In this document: in pieces, positions 27,867 to 36,241 of the stretch
Position numbering within the stretch: the stretch's first letter is position 1
How the letters are laid out: every line of letters starts with the position of its first letter
NCBI RefSeq assembly: GCF_002154575.1
Contig: NZ_MUBA01000008.1
Location: 1 to 46,821, forward strand
Length of the DNA stretch: 46,821 nt
From: Streptomyces bobili
GTDB taxonomy: Bacteria; Actinomycetota; Actinomycetes; Streptomycetales; Streptomycetaceae
Direction of reading: 5' to 3'
Notes under the pieces: generated by a model
Database searches by the model: none
What the model saw: the letters and a program-made list of their open reading frames with translations, nothing else
What the model was told of the DNA's origin: nothing
Translations under genes and position numbers: made by a program

Positions 27867-28382
27867 ATGGCTGACGCTGACCTGAGGCTGCTGTACCGGG
27901 AACTGGTCTCGCTGGAGATCGAGCTGTGGGACGGCATCGAGGGACGGTTGCGGGCCCAGTACGACCTGCCGCTGACCTCGTTCGAGGTGCTGCATCTGCT
28001 GCTGCGGCGGCCCGGTCGGCGGATTCAGGACATCGCGGAGGAATTTTCGATCACAGTGGGCGGCACGAGCAAAGTGGTCGACCGTCTGGAGGCGGCGGGC
28101 TTGTGCGAGCGGCGGGCCAATCCGAACGATCGCCGTTCCTCGATCGTGGAGCTGACACCCGAGGGGCGGAAGCTGGTGGTCGGGGCGCTCAAGGTCTTCG
28201 AGGACGAGCTGGAACTGCGGATCGGGTCGGTGATTCCCGAAGAGTCCGTACGCGAGGTGACCGCGGTCCTCGGCACGCTGCGGGCGGCCGGACGCGCCCT
28301 CGACGCGGAGCGGAAGGCCGCGGCGCAGGCGCCGGTGCAGGGCAGGACGACGCCGAAGCAGCCCGGCCGACCGGCGTCGTGA
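27867..28382 (+). CDS. MarR-family transcriptional regulator
   Basis: A 171-residue winged-helix regulator. The core (about 30-105) has LTSFEVLHLLLRRPGRRIQD, IAEEFSITVGGTSKVVDRLE, and the wing CERRANPNDRRSSIVELTPE followed by GRKL. The tail after about 145 is disordered. GGAAG lies eight bases before the ATG at 27867; a GTG at 27864 is also possible. It likely regulates itself and the SnoaL-like gene about 2 kb downstream through a shared motif; the ligand is unknown. Confidence 0.92.
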   Translation: MADADLRLLYRELVSLEIELWDGIEGRLRAQYDLPLTSFEVLHLLLRRPGRRIQDIAEEFSITVGGTSKVVDRLEAAGLCERRANPNDRRSSIVELTPEGRKLVVGALKVFEDELELRIGSVIPEESVREVTAVLGTLRAAGRALDAERKAAAQAPVQGRTTPKQPGRPAS

Positions 28383-28930
28383 GCCACGACGGCTCCGCGG
28401 TGCCTGTGGCCTGAACAGGCCAGGCGGGACGCACACGGTCCCGCTGCCCGATGGGCTTCGTGCTGCCGGAGTCGGATGGGCCGGCGGAGGCGCCGAACCG
28501 CACGCGCGTATCGGTCGGCGGCGACCCGCCTGGCGGTGATCGGATGGGTGATCGTGTGCCACGGTCCCCTGCCCGCCTCGACCCGGCCAGGAGCGTCCAC
28601 CGGCGCAGCAAGTCCGTTCCCGTACGAGCGAACCGTCGATGCCGGCCGTCCACGCGCCTGAACTGCACCGGAGAACGCGTCAGCCAGCCGGGTATGGGGC
28701 GGAGGCGCCCTGCGCCAGCTGCTCGCTCCTCCGACCTGACCCTGCCCAACGGGCGCCGCGTGCCGAGATCCGGGGCCCAGGAGATACTCCGCCAGCTCCA
28801 TCGCGGCCACGGGCGGCATGTGGCCGTGGACCCTGGCAGCCCTACTACGCGTGATGACCGACGAAGCCCCCGAAGGGGGACTGCCACCTGCCCTCGACCG
28901 AGATCGCGAACAAGGTCCAGGAGGTGCGCG
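28383..28930. other. Gene-free stretch between marR and the phosphotransferase remnant
   Basis: About 550 bases. Several long frames exist on both strands, but all are arginine/proline-rich shadows without motifs, ribosome-binding sites or recognisable family. It is probably degraded sequence adjoining the broken phosphotransferase gene. Confidence 0.5.
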
Positions 28931-29304
28931 TCACACGCCCTTCAGGACACGGTCAAGTGCTGCCCGGCCCAGAGGTCCCCAATGCGGTTTGCCGCCGGGA
29001 AGGCCCCGATCTCCGTTCTGCCCCATGAGTATCAGGAAGAGGCACTTCATCGCGGCCAGCCCGCGGGCGCGCCGGATCGCTGCCTCGTCTGCGTGCGCGT
29101 ACGTGTCGAAGAACCGTGAGGCCGTGCCCGCGGGGAGCAGCACCCATGCGGCGCCGAGGTCCCACGCCGGGTCGCCGGCGAACAGGTCACCGAAGTCGAC
29201 GATGCCCGAGAGCGTTCCGTCCGAGACGACGACGTTCGCCGGATGGAGGTCGCCGTGCACCCACACCGGTGGGCCCTGCCACGCCCGAGCCGCAACCGCG
29301 TCGT
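28931..29304 (-). pseudogene. Aminoglycoside phosphotransferase-family remnant (C-lobe only)
   Basis: About 124 codons encoding the C-terminal half of an APH/choline-kinase-type phosphotransferase: WVHGDLHPANVVVSDG with the catalytic HGDLHPAN loop, then SGIVDFGDLFAGDPAWDLG with the Mg-binding DFGD, and a C-terminal tail ending GPLGRAALDRVLKGV. The nucleotide-binding N-lobe is absent; upstream of about 29300 the sequence is unrelated and low-complexity. It cannot be active as a kinase. Confidence 0.8.
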
Positions 29305-29637
29305 TGGAATCCGGGGAGGAGGACAGCGGCGCGGGGTCGTCATCACCCGCCGGTGACCGACAAGCCGTGCCACCAATGACCGCATCCGCCGGAGCAGAAG
29401 CGTGCGCGGCGCCGTTCGTCCGCGACCGCGAGTACCGCGACGAGCAGTCGGAAAGCCTTGCGGCCTTCGTCGACAGGGGTGAGGCGGCGACTGCCTCCCC
29501 GGAGGACGACGAAGGCCTACGGGAGTCGGTCCTCGTCGACGCGGAGAGCGAACTGTCCGACGCGGGAGGCCGCGTCCCCTGACCCCGCTCTTCTCGGGGT
29601 GCCCGAGGCCGAGCGGCGGCCCCGGGCACCGCTGGTT
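29305..29637. other. Region upstream of the phosphotransferase remnant
   Basis: About 330 bases. The only candidate is a 68-residue plus-strand frame at 29376-29582 (MTASAGAEACAAPFVRDREY at its start), acidic toward its end, with no ribosome-binding site or known family. I do not call it a gene. Confidence 0.4.
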
Positions 29638-30030
29638 CTAGCCCCAGAAGGTGTCTTCGGCGGCCGGGTCGGAGGAGAAGAGCCACATCTCGGTGATCTT
29701 GCCGTTGCCGATGCGCAGCACGTCGACGCCGTCCATGCCCATCGACGCGTCGCCGTTGCGGCCGGTGAAGTGGATGGTGGCGGCGACCAGGTCGCCGTTG
29801 CCCATGAGCGTGTGGACCTTGTCGATGGCGAAGGTGCCCCCGCTGGCCTCCATCATGCCGCCCAGCATCTGGAAGACGGCGCCCTGACCCTTGTGCTCGC
29901 CGGAGAACTGGTTGGCGCCGGGCTGGTGCCAGACGATGTCGGCGTCGAGGAGTGCGCCGAGAGCAGCCATGTCTCCCGTCTGGACGGCCTGGAAGTAGGT
30001 GCGGGCGATGTCGATGTTCGTGCGCGTCAT
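29638..30030 (-). CDS. SnoaL-like (NTF2-fold) protein
   Basis: A 130-residue single-domain protein with the NTF2-fold pattern: ARTYFQAVQTGDMAALGALL, DADIVWHQPGANQFSGEHKG, and the C-terminal strand DVLRIGNGKITEMWLFSSDP. The fold serves as cyclase, isomerase or small-ligand-binding protein; the reaction is unknown. Ribosome-binding site GAGGAG is nine bases from the ATG. Its promoter carries the motif shared with marR, so it may be MarR-controlled. Confidence 0.88.
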   Translation of the reverse strand: MTRTNIDIARTYFQAVQTGDMAALGALLDADIVWHQPGANQFSGEHKGQGAVFQMLGGMMEASGGTFAIDKVHTLMGNGDLVAATIHFTGRNGDASMGMDGVDVLRIGNGKITEMWLFSSDPAAEDTFWG

Positions 30031-30210
30031 GGGGTTCGCTCCTCGGGTTCTTGGGCGGGGTTGTGGCTGTCGGGCGAGGTCGGGACGGTCGGCTGGGGGG
30101 GGCGGACTCGGTCCGGAGGGTGGTGCCCTCGGTCCGCCGGCGCGGCCCACGGGGGCTGCCTGTCGAGGCGGGCGACCTGTCCGCCAGGGTCGGCCACCCG
30201 CCCAGCAAAC

Positions 30211-30242
30211 CATTTAGCTTCCATGGAATCAACTTCCAAGGA
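30211..30242 (-). promoter_or_regulatory. SnoaL-gene promoter with two palindromic boxes
   Basis: On the reverse strand TTGGAA (30239-30234) and TAAATG (30216-30211) are separated by 17 bases. The spacer contains the palindrome TTCCATGGAA (30219-30228), and a second imperfect copy TTCCAAGGA (30234-30242) overlaps the -35, with centres 15 bp apart. The first box is nearly identical to the motif before marR. The region 30031-30375 holds no gene and also serves the divergent radical SAM gene. Confidence 0.55.
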
Positions 30243-30375
30243 TTATTGTTTCTCGTGATGCAGTGCTTGGGCGTCCAGTCGCGTGCCCGAGGCCGGGCGC
30301 GGCTGCGCCCCGCGCACAGCACAGGAACGAGGCCGACCCGGGAGCGGGCGGCCGGCAGTAGAGAGGAAACCCGTC

Positions 30376-31257
30376 ATGGAGCTGGTCGAGATCGAGGCGA
30401 AGACCCTGATCCAGAAGTCGAAGACCCCGTCCAACGACTACGTCATCAACCCCTATACCGGCTGCCTGCTGGGCTGTGCCTACTGCTTCGCCAGCTTTGC
30501 CGGGCGCCAGTTCGGCCGATCGGTGAAGGAATGGGGCGACTACCTCTACGTGAAGAAGAACGCGGTCGAACTCGCCCGCAAGGAGCTGGCGAAGATGCCG
30601 GAGGACAAGCGCGGGGGCACGATGCTGCTCAGCTCCGTCACCGACCCCTACCAGGGCCACGAGACGAAGTACCGGCTCACCCGTGGCGTCCTGCGCGAAC
30701 TGAAGGGGGTCGAGTATCCGGGCCTGGTCCGCATCCTCACCAAGTCACCTGTCGTCACCCGCGACATCGACCTGCTCACCAGTCTGCCCCGAGCCGAGGT
30801 CGGCATGACCGTCACCACCACCGACGACCAGGTCAGCCGCTGGCTGGAGGTACGCGCCCCGCTCGCCTCCCGCCGCCTGCGCACCCTGGGCGAACTCACA
30901 GAGGCGGGTATCCCCACCTACGCCTTCGTCGGCCCGCTCCTGCCCCACTTCGCCACCCGGCCCGAGCTGCTGGACGACCTCTTCGGCCGACTCGTCGACG
31001 CGGGGGTCAGCGAGGTGTTCATGGAACACATCAACCTCAAGCGGTACATCCGCGAGCGCCTGGACCAGGTCCTCACCGGCGAGCCCGAAGACGTCCGCGC
31101 GGCGTACCTCCAGGCACGAACGAAGGAGCATCGCGAGCAACTCGACGCGATCGTGGCGGAGTTGCTGGACCGACACGGTCTGCGGCTGCGCTTCGAGGAG
31201 GTCGTTCACCACGACGACAACGACTCCCTGAGGGAGAGGCTCGCGTCCTCGGGATGA
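30376..31257 (+). CDS. SPL-type radical SAM protein
   Basis: A 293-residue radical SAM protein. The cluster-binding motif is C30-x3-C34-x2-C37 in YTGCLLGCAYCFAS. Further family features are LLSSVTDPYQGHETKYRLTR, LTKSPVVTRDIDLL and a C-terminal helical part. It belongs to the group related to spore photoproduct lyase and Rv2578c-type proteins, whose actinobacterial members are mostly uncharacterised. ATG at 30376 with GAGAGGA upstream. Unknown substrate; it stands alone. Confidence 0.88.
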   Translation: MELVEIEAKTLIQKSKTPSNDYVINPYTGCLLGCAYCFASFAGRQFGRSVKEWGDYLYVKKNAVELARKELAKMPEDKRGGTMLLSSVTDPYQGHETKYRLTRGVLRELKGVEYPGLVRILTKSPVVTRDIDLLTSLPRAEVGMTVTTTDDQVSRWLEVRAPLASRRLRTLGELTEAGIPTYAFVGPLLPHFATRPELLDDLFGRLVDAGVSEVFMEHINLKRYIRERLDQVLTGEPEDVRAAYLQARTKEHREQLDAIVAELLDRHGLRLRFEEVVHHDDNDSLRERLASSG

Positions 31258-31524
31258 CCGCGTCCACGCCGCCGGGCGGGGGCCCGCGTCAGGCGGCGCC
31301 GTCGACGCCGGGGTCCGACACCGCCATGACCCAGGGCGTCGCAGCGGGCGGCGCGAGGAGTGGGGCAGGAGGAGGGAGGGCGCGGAGTTCGGCCGCCGGC
31401 GCAGGTGCCCCTGTGCCAGGCGGTGTCGGCGGTCATCGGCGCTGTCGACTCAAGCGGTGGCCGCCGGGGCAGCCCCGCCCTCGGGCGAGCCGGGGCGCGG
31501 GGTGCGCGGTCGGTGGGGTGCTGG

Positions 31525-32196
31525 TCAGCCGAGCGGGTTGGTGGTGTCGCGCAGGGTGGCCAGGGCGGAGGCGTACATGCGCGCCTTGATGGTGCCGAGG
31601 GTGTCGCCGGCCTTGTTCACCTGTGCCTGGGCCAGCTCGATGGCGGCGGAGCGCACGGCGTCCTCGCCCACCGCCCGGTCGACGATGCCGGTGGCCGCCG
31701 CGTCGGAGCCGCCGTAGCGGCGGGCGGTGAGCATGGCCTCGTGGGCGGTCTGCGGCGCCAGGCGGGACTGGATGAGGGCGGCCATGCCGGGAGTGAAGGG
31801 GATGTTGATGTCCGCTTCGGGCAGGCACCAGAAGCCGCGGTCGGCGCGCATGACGCGGAAGTCGTGGGCGAGGGAGAACATCGCCCCGGCGGCGAACGTG
31901 TGCCCCTGCAGCGCGGCCACCGTGATGACCGGCAGGGACAGCATCCGCGCGAACAGCTCGTGGACGGAGACGACGTAGTCCTGGTGCTGGTCGGTGTGGG
32001 CGAACAGCCAGTCCAGGTCGAGGCCGTTGGAGTAGAACTTGCCGGTGGCGGCGGTGACCAGGGCGCGAGGACCGTCTGCCTTCTCCACCTCGTCGAGTGC
32101 CGCTCCGACGGCGGTGAGCCAGTCGGGGTGGAAGCGGTTCTCGCCGTCTCCGAGGTCGAGGACGAAGACGTTGTCGTGGCGGTCGAGCGAGGGCAT
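31525..32196 (-). CDS. Enoyl-CoA hydratase/isomerase family protein
   Basis: A 223-residue crotonase-fold protein with the oxyanion-hole motifs ATGKFYSNGLDLDWLFA (about 50-66) and LQGHTFAAGAMFSLAHDFRV (about 95-114). It is shorter than classical hydratases (about 260) and has FTPGMAALI where many carry a catalytic glutamate, which fits the delta3-delta2 isomerase-like (PECI/ECI) subgroup. It probably acts on an acyl-CoA in fatty acid breakdown. Flanking gaps of about 270 and 230 bases hold no gene. Confidence 0.88.
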   Translation of the reverse strand: MPSLDRHDNVFVLDLGDGENRFHPDWLTAVGAALDEVEKADGPRALVTAATGKFYSNGLDLDWLFAHTDQHQDYVVSVHELFARMLSLPVITVAALQGHTFAAGAMFSLAHDFRVMRADRGFWCLPEADINIPFTPGMAALIQSRLAPQTAHEAMLTARRYGGSDAAATGIVDRAVGEDAVRSAAIELAQAQVNKAGDTLGTIKARMYASALATLRDTTNPLG

Positions 32197-32427
32197 GGCG
32201 ACTCTTTCGGGCTGAGTGGACTGGTGAAGTGGCTGTGGGGGTGCGGAAAGGCCGAGGGCAACTCAGGAGGCGCGGGCGGCAACAGGCAAGGTCGGCTCTC
32301 GTTCCCGACGCCCACGGGTGAGACACGGCGAGCGCTGGTCCGGTCGAAATCCGCGGAAGCCGGCGGGAGCGCGGGCCCGGCTCCGTGTGCTGCCGCACCC
32401 CCATGAGGGCGCAGACGGAGTTCCGGG

Positions 32428-33165
32428 TCAGCCGCGGCCGAGGACGCAGAACTCGTTGCCCTCCGGGTCGGCCAGGACGACCCAGGAGACGTCACCCTGG
32501 CCTACGTCGGCCCGTACCGCGCCCAGGCCTTCGAGCCGGGTGACCTCCCTCGCCTGATCGTCCACGGCGTCGGACATCACGTCGAGATGGACGCGGTTCC
32601 ATACGACCTCGTCGGCGGGTGTACGGCGGAACTCCAGGTACGGGCCGATGCCCTTGACGGAGCGCAGCAGCGCGCGGTCGTCGGTCAGTTCGTGGACGGC
32701 CCAGTCGATCGCCTCGCCCCAGAACCGGACCATGGCTCGTGGGTCGGCGCAGGCGACGACCACTGCGGCTATCGGCCCGGTGTCCTGGTAGAGCTCGCGG
32801 GGCTCCAGGACGCTGAACACGTTGCCTTCCGGGTCGGCCATCACTGTCCACGGCGCGTCGCCCAGGCCGGAATCGGCGGGTGTCGCCCCGAGCTCCTTCA
32901 GTCGCGCGACCAACTCCGCCTGATGGGCGTCGGAGGTGGTGGCGAGCTCGATGTGGACGCGGTACTTCACCGTCTCCGGGTCAGGGACGCGGACGAGATC
33001 GATGCAGACGGCGGAGGGGTCGGGCCAGTCGAAGCCCACGGGTTCCAGGTTGGTGACGCCGGGCCCTTCGCTGGAAAGACCCCAGCCGAGCGCCTCGGCC
33101 CAGAACCGGCCGAGTGCCGAGTCGTCCCCGGCCTTGAAGTTCACCTGAACAAGTTGCAGCGTCAT
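32428..33165 (-). CDS. VOC-family protein with two glyoxalase-like domains
   Basis: A 245-residue protein made of two repeated VOC halves (about 1-120 and 125-245). Each ends in a similar block: DAPWTVMADPEGNVFSVLEP in the first and DVSWVVLADPEGNEFCVLGR in the second. Each half starts with a beta strand and a FWxEA helix (RFWAEALGW, RFWGEAIDW). Such proteins act as dioxygenases, lyases or antibiotic-binding resistance proteins; the metal-binding set cannot be fixed by eye. The C-terminal GRG end is complete. Confidence 0.88.
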   Translation of the reverse strand: MTLQLVQVNFKAGDDSALGRFWAEALGWGLSSEGPGVTNLEPVGFDWPDPSAVCIDLVRVPDPETVKYRVHIELATTSDAHQAELVARLKELGATPADSGLGDAPWTVMADPEGNVFSVLEPRELYQDTGPIAAVVVACADPRAMVRFWGEAIDWAVHELTDDRALLRSVKGIGPYLEFRRTPADEVVWNRVHLDVMSDAVDDQAREVTRLEGLGAVRADVGQGDVSWVVLADPEGNEFCVLGRG

Positions 33166-33534
33166 GCCGCGTCACCCTATGGCGTGTCCGTGGCCGACGA
33201 CAATTGCGGCCTTGTGCCGCCGGGGACCGTCATGTGCCCATCGTCGGCGAGCTGTTGCCCGCCCGCGAGATTCCTCCAGATCGCCTGCCGGCGTTGTCGC
33301 GCGAGCCACCGTCGCCTGTGCATGGCATGGCAGGTGGTGCCCGGCTGTGAGCCGGGTCCTCGGTCCGAGGTCAGGACCGTGGGGCTTGGCGGGTCGCCAC
33401 GATCATCTCCCGCATTTCGCCGGAGCCGCGGGGAGCGACTGGGAGCGACAAACGGTTCGGAGCGGCCCGCTGAGCGTTGGTCAGTCGTTTCCGGACCTGC
33501 GTGGCCGTCGCCGCGGAACGCTTGTGACGAGCAT

Positions 33535-33586
33535 TTGACACAAGATTCCGACCAGGGCATCTTGTACCCACCGCTTGATACAAGAT
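33535..33586 (+). promoter_or_regulatory. Promoter and repeat operator of the YtrA-type operon
   Basis: A consensus -35 TTGACA (33535-33540) is followed 17 bases later by a weak -10 (CATCTT, 33558-33563). ACAAGAT occurs at 33540-33546 and 33580-33586, and its complement ATCTTGT at 33559-33565. These three half-sites form an inverted pair and a repeat over the promoter, as expected for autoregulation by the GntR/YtrA protein at the end of the operon. The rest of 33166-33603 shows no supported gene. Confidence 0.6.
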
Positions 33587-33603
33587 GATCGGGGGATCTT
33601 CAT

Positions 33604-34398
33604 ATGCTCGACACCGTCCCGCTCCAGTCCCGGTTCCTCGACCATGCCGAGCACTACGCCCGCTGGTCCGGTCTGGCCATCGGCATCGCGGCCGCACAGC
33701 AGTTGGTCGCGATGGACAGCGGCGACATCGCCATGCCCCTGGTGTTCGCCATCACCGCGTTCGGTCTGTGCGCGGTGGGCGGAGTCCTGCTCGGCGACGC
33801 CCTGACCCTGCGTCCCCAGGAAGCGGTACGTACGGCGAGTCTCGCCCCGCGCCTGGTCCGAGACCAAGTGCCGCCCCGCATGGCGCCCCTGGTCCTTCTG
33901 CAGGCGGCGTCACTGGTCACCCTGCTTCTGATCGGTGCGGCCACGGCCTCCTCCGATCCCGGCCAGAAAGGCAGAGCGGGGGGCGTCATGACCGTCACCT
34001 GCGAAGGCATACGCACATCCCTCGGTCCCTGGCCCGGCCTCTACTACAGTGGCCCGATGTTCGCCGCCCTCGCGGTCGCAACCCCCGTCTGCGTCTGGGC
34101 CCTGCGCCGCATCACCCACGGTCCGGGCGAGCAGCAGCAGCGCCGCGACCGCGCGTGGGCGATCACCGGAGCCTGGGGGCTGCTGGTGTCGAGCCAGGTC
34201 CTGCTCGTCGCGCTGATGATCTTCGTCGCGCTCACGGAGAAGGCATGCGCCGGTCCGCTGGGCGCCGCCGCCATCGTGGTGCTCTGTCCCCTGAGCCTCC
34301 TTGGCCTGTTCACCTTCGGATGGTCGTTGGTCACCGTCGTGGCACCGCGGGCGGTCGACGACGAGGCACCCGGCGAGGGGAATTCCGACGATGCGTGA
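33604..34398 (+). CDS. Multi-pass membrane protein of a YtrA-type operon
   Basis: A 264-residue protein with five to six transmembrane helices (about 22-38, 42-65, 96-120, 150-170, 186-214, 220-245). It has the long polar loop RAGGVMTVTCEGIRTSLGPW in the middle. I do not recognise a named family; it is a typical partner of small GntR regulators in Streptomyces. ATG 33604 has GGGGGA seven bases upstream. It overlaps the gntR start by eight bases (34391-34398), so the two are cotranslated. Confidence 0.82.
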   Translation: MLDTVPLQSRFLDHAEHYARWSGLAIGIAAAQQLVAMDSGDIAMPLVFAITAFGLCAVGGVLLGDALTLRPQEAVRTASLAPRLVRDQVPPRMAPLVLLQAASLVTLLLIGAATASSDPGQKGRAGGVMTVTCEGIRTSLGPWPGLYYSGPMFAALAVATPVCVWALRRITHGPGEQQQRRDRAWAITGAWGLLVSSQVLLVALMIFVALTEKACAGPLGAAAIVVLCPLSLLGLFTFGWSLVTVVAPRAVDDEAPGEGNSDDA

Positions 34399-34861
34399 CT
34401 CCGCCGTCCACGTCGACACCACCAGCCAGGTACCTCCGTACGAGCAGATCCGCGCCCAGCTGGCCGCGCTGATCCGCACCGGCCGGCTGGCCGCGGGCGA
34501 GCGCCTGCCGACCGTGCGCCAGCTCGCCGCCGACCTCGGCTTGGCCCCAGGTACCGTGGCCCGCGCCTACCGCGAGCTGGAGGCCGCCGAGCTGATCCGT
34601 ACCCGCCGCGGCGCGGGCACCCGGGTCGCGGCGCTCCCGTCCGAGCCACAGGCACACGATGTCACCCAACTTGCCACTCTGGCCAGAGACTTCACCTCCG
34701 CCGCCCGAGCGCTCGGCGCCCATACCGAGGACATCCTGACCGCCGTACGCGATGCCCTGGATCCGGGGCCCGCCTCCCCGTCGGCCACCGCGGACGGTGA
34801 AACGGGTGGCCCCAGGACGGCCGACGTCGGCGCAGGTCACAAAGGCCCGGCAAAGACCTGA
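34391..34861 (+). CDS. GntR-family regulator, YtrA subfamily
   Basis: A 156-residue protein with a winged-helix domain (about 14-80): VPPYEQIRAQLAALIRTGRL, LPTVRQLAADLGLAPGTVAR and AELIRTRRGAGTRV. The short C-terminal helical part (about 85-125) instead of a full effector domain marks the YtrA subfamily, which controls membrane-protein or ABC-transporter operons and often itself. It is the second gene of the operon; the repeats before the membrane-protein gene are the likely binding site. Confidence 0.92.
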   Translation: MRDSAVHVDTTSQVPPYEQIRAQLAALIRTGRLAAGERLPTVRQLAADLGLAPGTVARAYRELEAAELIRTRRGAGTRVAALPSEPQAHDVTQLATLARDFTSAARALGAHTEDILTAVRDALDPGPASPSATADGETGGPRTADVGAGHKGPAKT

Positions 34862-34967
34862 GGAGCAGGCGTCCAGCTGCCGCCGATGCGTGTGGCCCCC
34901 GTCGGAGGGCAGGCGGGGTCGTACCGCCGCCGCTCCTCTCGGGCTCAGGCACGCTTCGGGACACGGG

Positions 34968-35005
34968 GCGGGGCCGCGCGGGCCGCGCGGGCTGCGCGGC
35001 CCCGC
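34968..35005. terminator. Intrinsic terminator hairpin
   Basis: A perfect 12-bp GC stem GCGGGGCCGCGC (34968-34979) with GCGCGGCCCCGC (34994-35005) and a 14-base loop. It lies between the gntR gene and the reverse-strand ABC remnant, and can serve both directions. The remainder of 34862-35033 shows nothing else. Confidence 0.85.
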
Positions 35006-35033
35006 GATGACGCTTGCTTCGGGCGGCCCTCGC

Positions 35034-35153
35034 TCAGCGGTCCTGCGCGAGGGCGTACAGCTCGCCCAGGAGGCTTCCGTCGGCCGCGACGAGTTCGTCG
35101 AAGGAGCCCTGCTCCCGGACGGTGCCCTGGTCAAGGACAATGACCCGGTCGTG
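35034..35153 (-). pseudogene. ABC transporter ATP-binding C-terminal remnant
   Basis: Thirty-nine codons encode HDRVIVLDQGTVREQGSFDE followed by LVAADGSLLGELYALAQDR and a stop. This is the H-loop-distal end of an export-type ABC ATPase. Walker and signature motifs are missing. The frame runs straight into an integrase fragment on the same strand, showing a rearrangement junction at about 35153. Confidence 0.78.
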
Positions 35154-35234
35154 ACACTCCGCACGGCAGCCGCGGCGGAGATTGGCCACCTCCCCGGGGC
35201 GCATACCCGACAGATAGGACACGATGACGAAACA
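35154..35234 (-). pseudogene. Inverted fragment of tyrosine integrase (catalytic arginine block)
   Basis: The reverse strand encodes CFVIVSYLSGMRPGEVANLR then RGC. This is the block around the catalytic arginine (SGMRPGE) of large actinobacterial tyrosine recombinases. In an intact protein it would directly precede HDPDSGELLLLGHRGKG, which is found on the plus strand from 35233. The 80-bp piece is therefore inverted in place. Confidence 0.7.
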
Positions 35235-36241
35235 TGATCCCGATTCCGGGGAGTTGCTGCTGCTCGGGCATCGCGGCAAAGGCCACGACCGCACCGCGGC
35301 GGAGTCACGCGGGCCAGCCAGCCGCCCCTGGGCCGTCGTTCGCCCCGTACATCAGGCCATCGCCCTGCTGGAGACGCTCCACGCAACCGACCTGCTCTTC
35401 CCGACCCGTCTGCCCGGCACCGGTGGCCGCAAGAGCCGCATGGGCACCCTCACGTGGGGCTCCAACAAGACCATCCGTGAGCTGCAGCGGCTCCAGGACT
35501 GGGTGAACTCCACCTTCACCCCCGCCGATGGCGGCGTCGCGATCCCCCGGATCCGATCAAGCACCTGCATGCGTCGCGCTTCCGCCGCACCCTCGCGTTC
35601 TTCATCGTGCGCCGCCCGCGCGGCCTCATTGCCGCCGCCCTGCAGTACGGCCATCTCAAGACGAAGGTCACTCTGAACTACGTGGCCCAAGGCGACGATT
35701 CCTGGCTGGATGGCGTCGCGGTGGAGCGACTGGAGATGGTCCTTGAGCAGTCCGAGGATGACTGGACCCGTCTGGATGAGGACAACGAGCACGTCAGCGG
35801 GCCAGCCGCAGCCGAGTACCGGCGCCGGTCTGCAGGCGCCGCAGCCTTCCTCGGCCGCACCGTAGTGCGCAGGCGAGCGTCAAGCGACTCCTTGAGCAAA
35901 GCGACACCGACATCCACCACGGCGAGGCCATGACCTGCGTTCATCGTGCCGAAACCGCCGAGTGCCGCAAGGAGAAACTGCTGCTGGGCCTGCCCGCCGA
36001 CGATGGGCCCGACGAATCGCTGTGTCACACCACCTGCGCCAACCTCGCCTACACCGACCGGGACCTCGCCGAACACCGCAGGCGACTGCCCGTCCTGGAA
36101 ACCGAGTCCCGTGACCCGATGACGCCACGTCCGCGCCGGGACCGAGCTGCCGCACAAGCGGCGCGGATCTGCGCGGTGATCGAGCAGCACGAGGCGTCAC
36201 GTCCGAAAGTGACGCACATGGAAGGCGGTCGGGTCGCATGA
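35233..36241 (+). pseudogene. Tyrosine recombinase/integrase, frameshifted remnant
   Basis: The plus strand encodes HDPDSGELLLLGHRGKG onward to FTPADGGVAIPR in one frame. After one lost base near 35549 it continues in another with DPIKHLHASRFRRTLAFFIV (HxxR motif), LIAAALQYGHLKTKVTLNYV (catalytic G-H and probable tyrosine), then shifts again near 35860. The last frame has a zinc-ribbon-like tail with HGEAMTCVHRAETAECRKEK and CHTTCANLAYTDRDL and ends at 36241. Two frameshifts, the inverted block and the lost N-terminus make it inactive. The family resembles Tn554-type or Streptomyces mobile-element recombinases. Confidence 0.8.

Noticed and set aside
28451..29119. 222-codon plus-strand frame over the phosphotransferase remnant
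   Set aside because: The opposite strand carries clear HGDLHPAN and DFGD motifs, and this frame is an arginine-rich shadow.
31206..31436. 76-codon minus-strand frame after the radical SAM gene
   Set aside because: Arginine/proline-rich, no start signal, overlaps the real gene's 3' end.
33371..33454. Possible methyltransferase tail on the minus strand (GEMREMIVATR)
   Set aside because: Only about 25 residues look family-like, which is too short to separate from chance in such GC-rich sequence.
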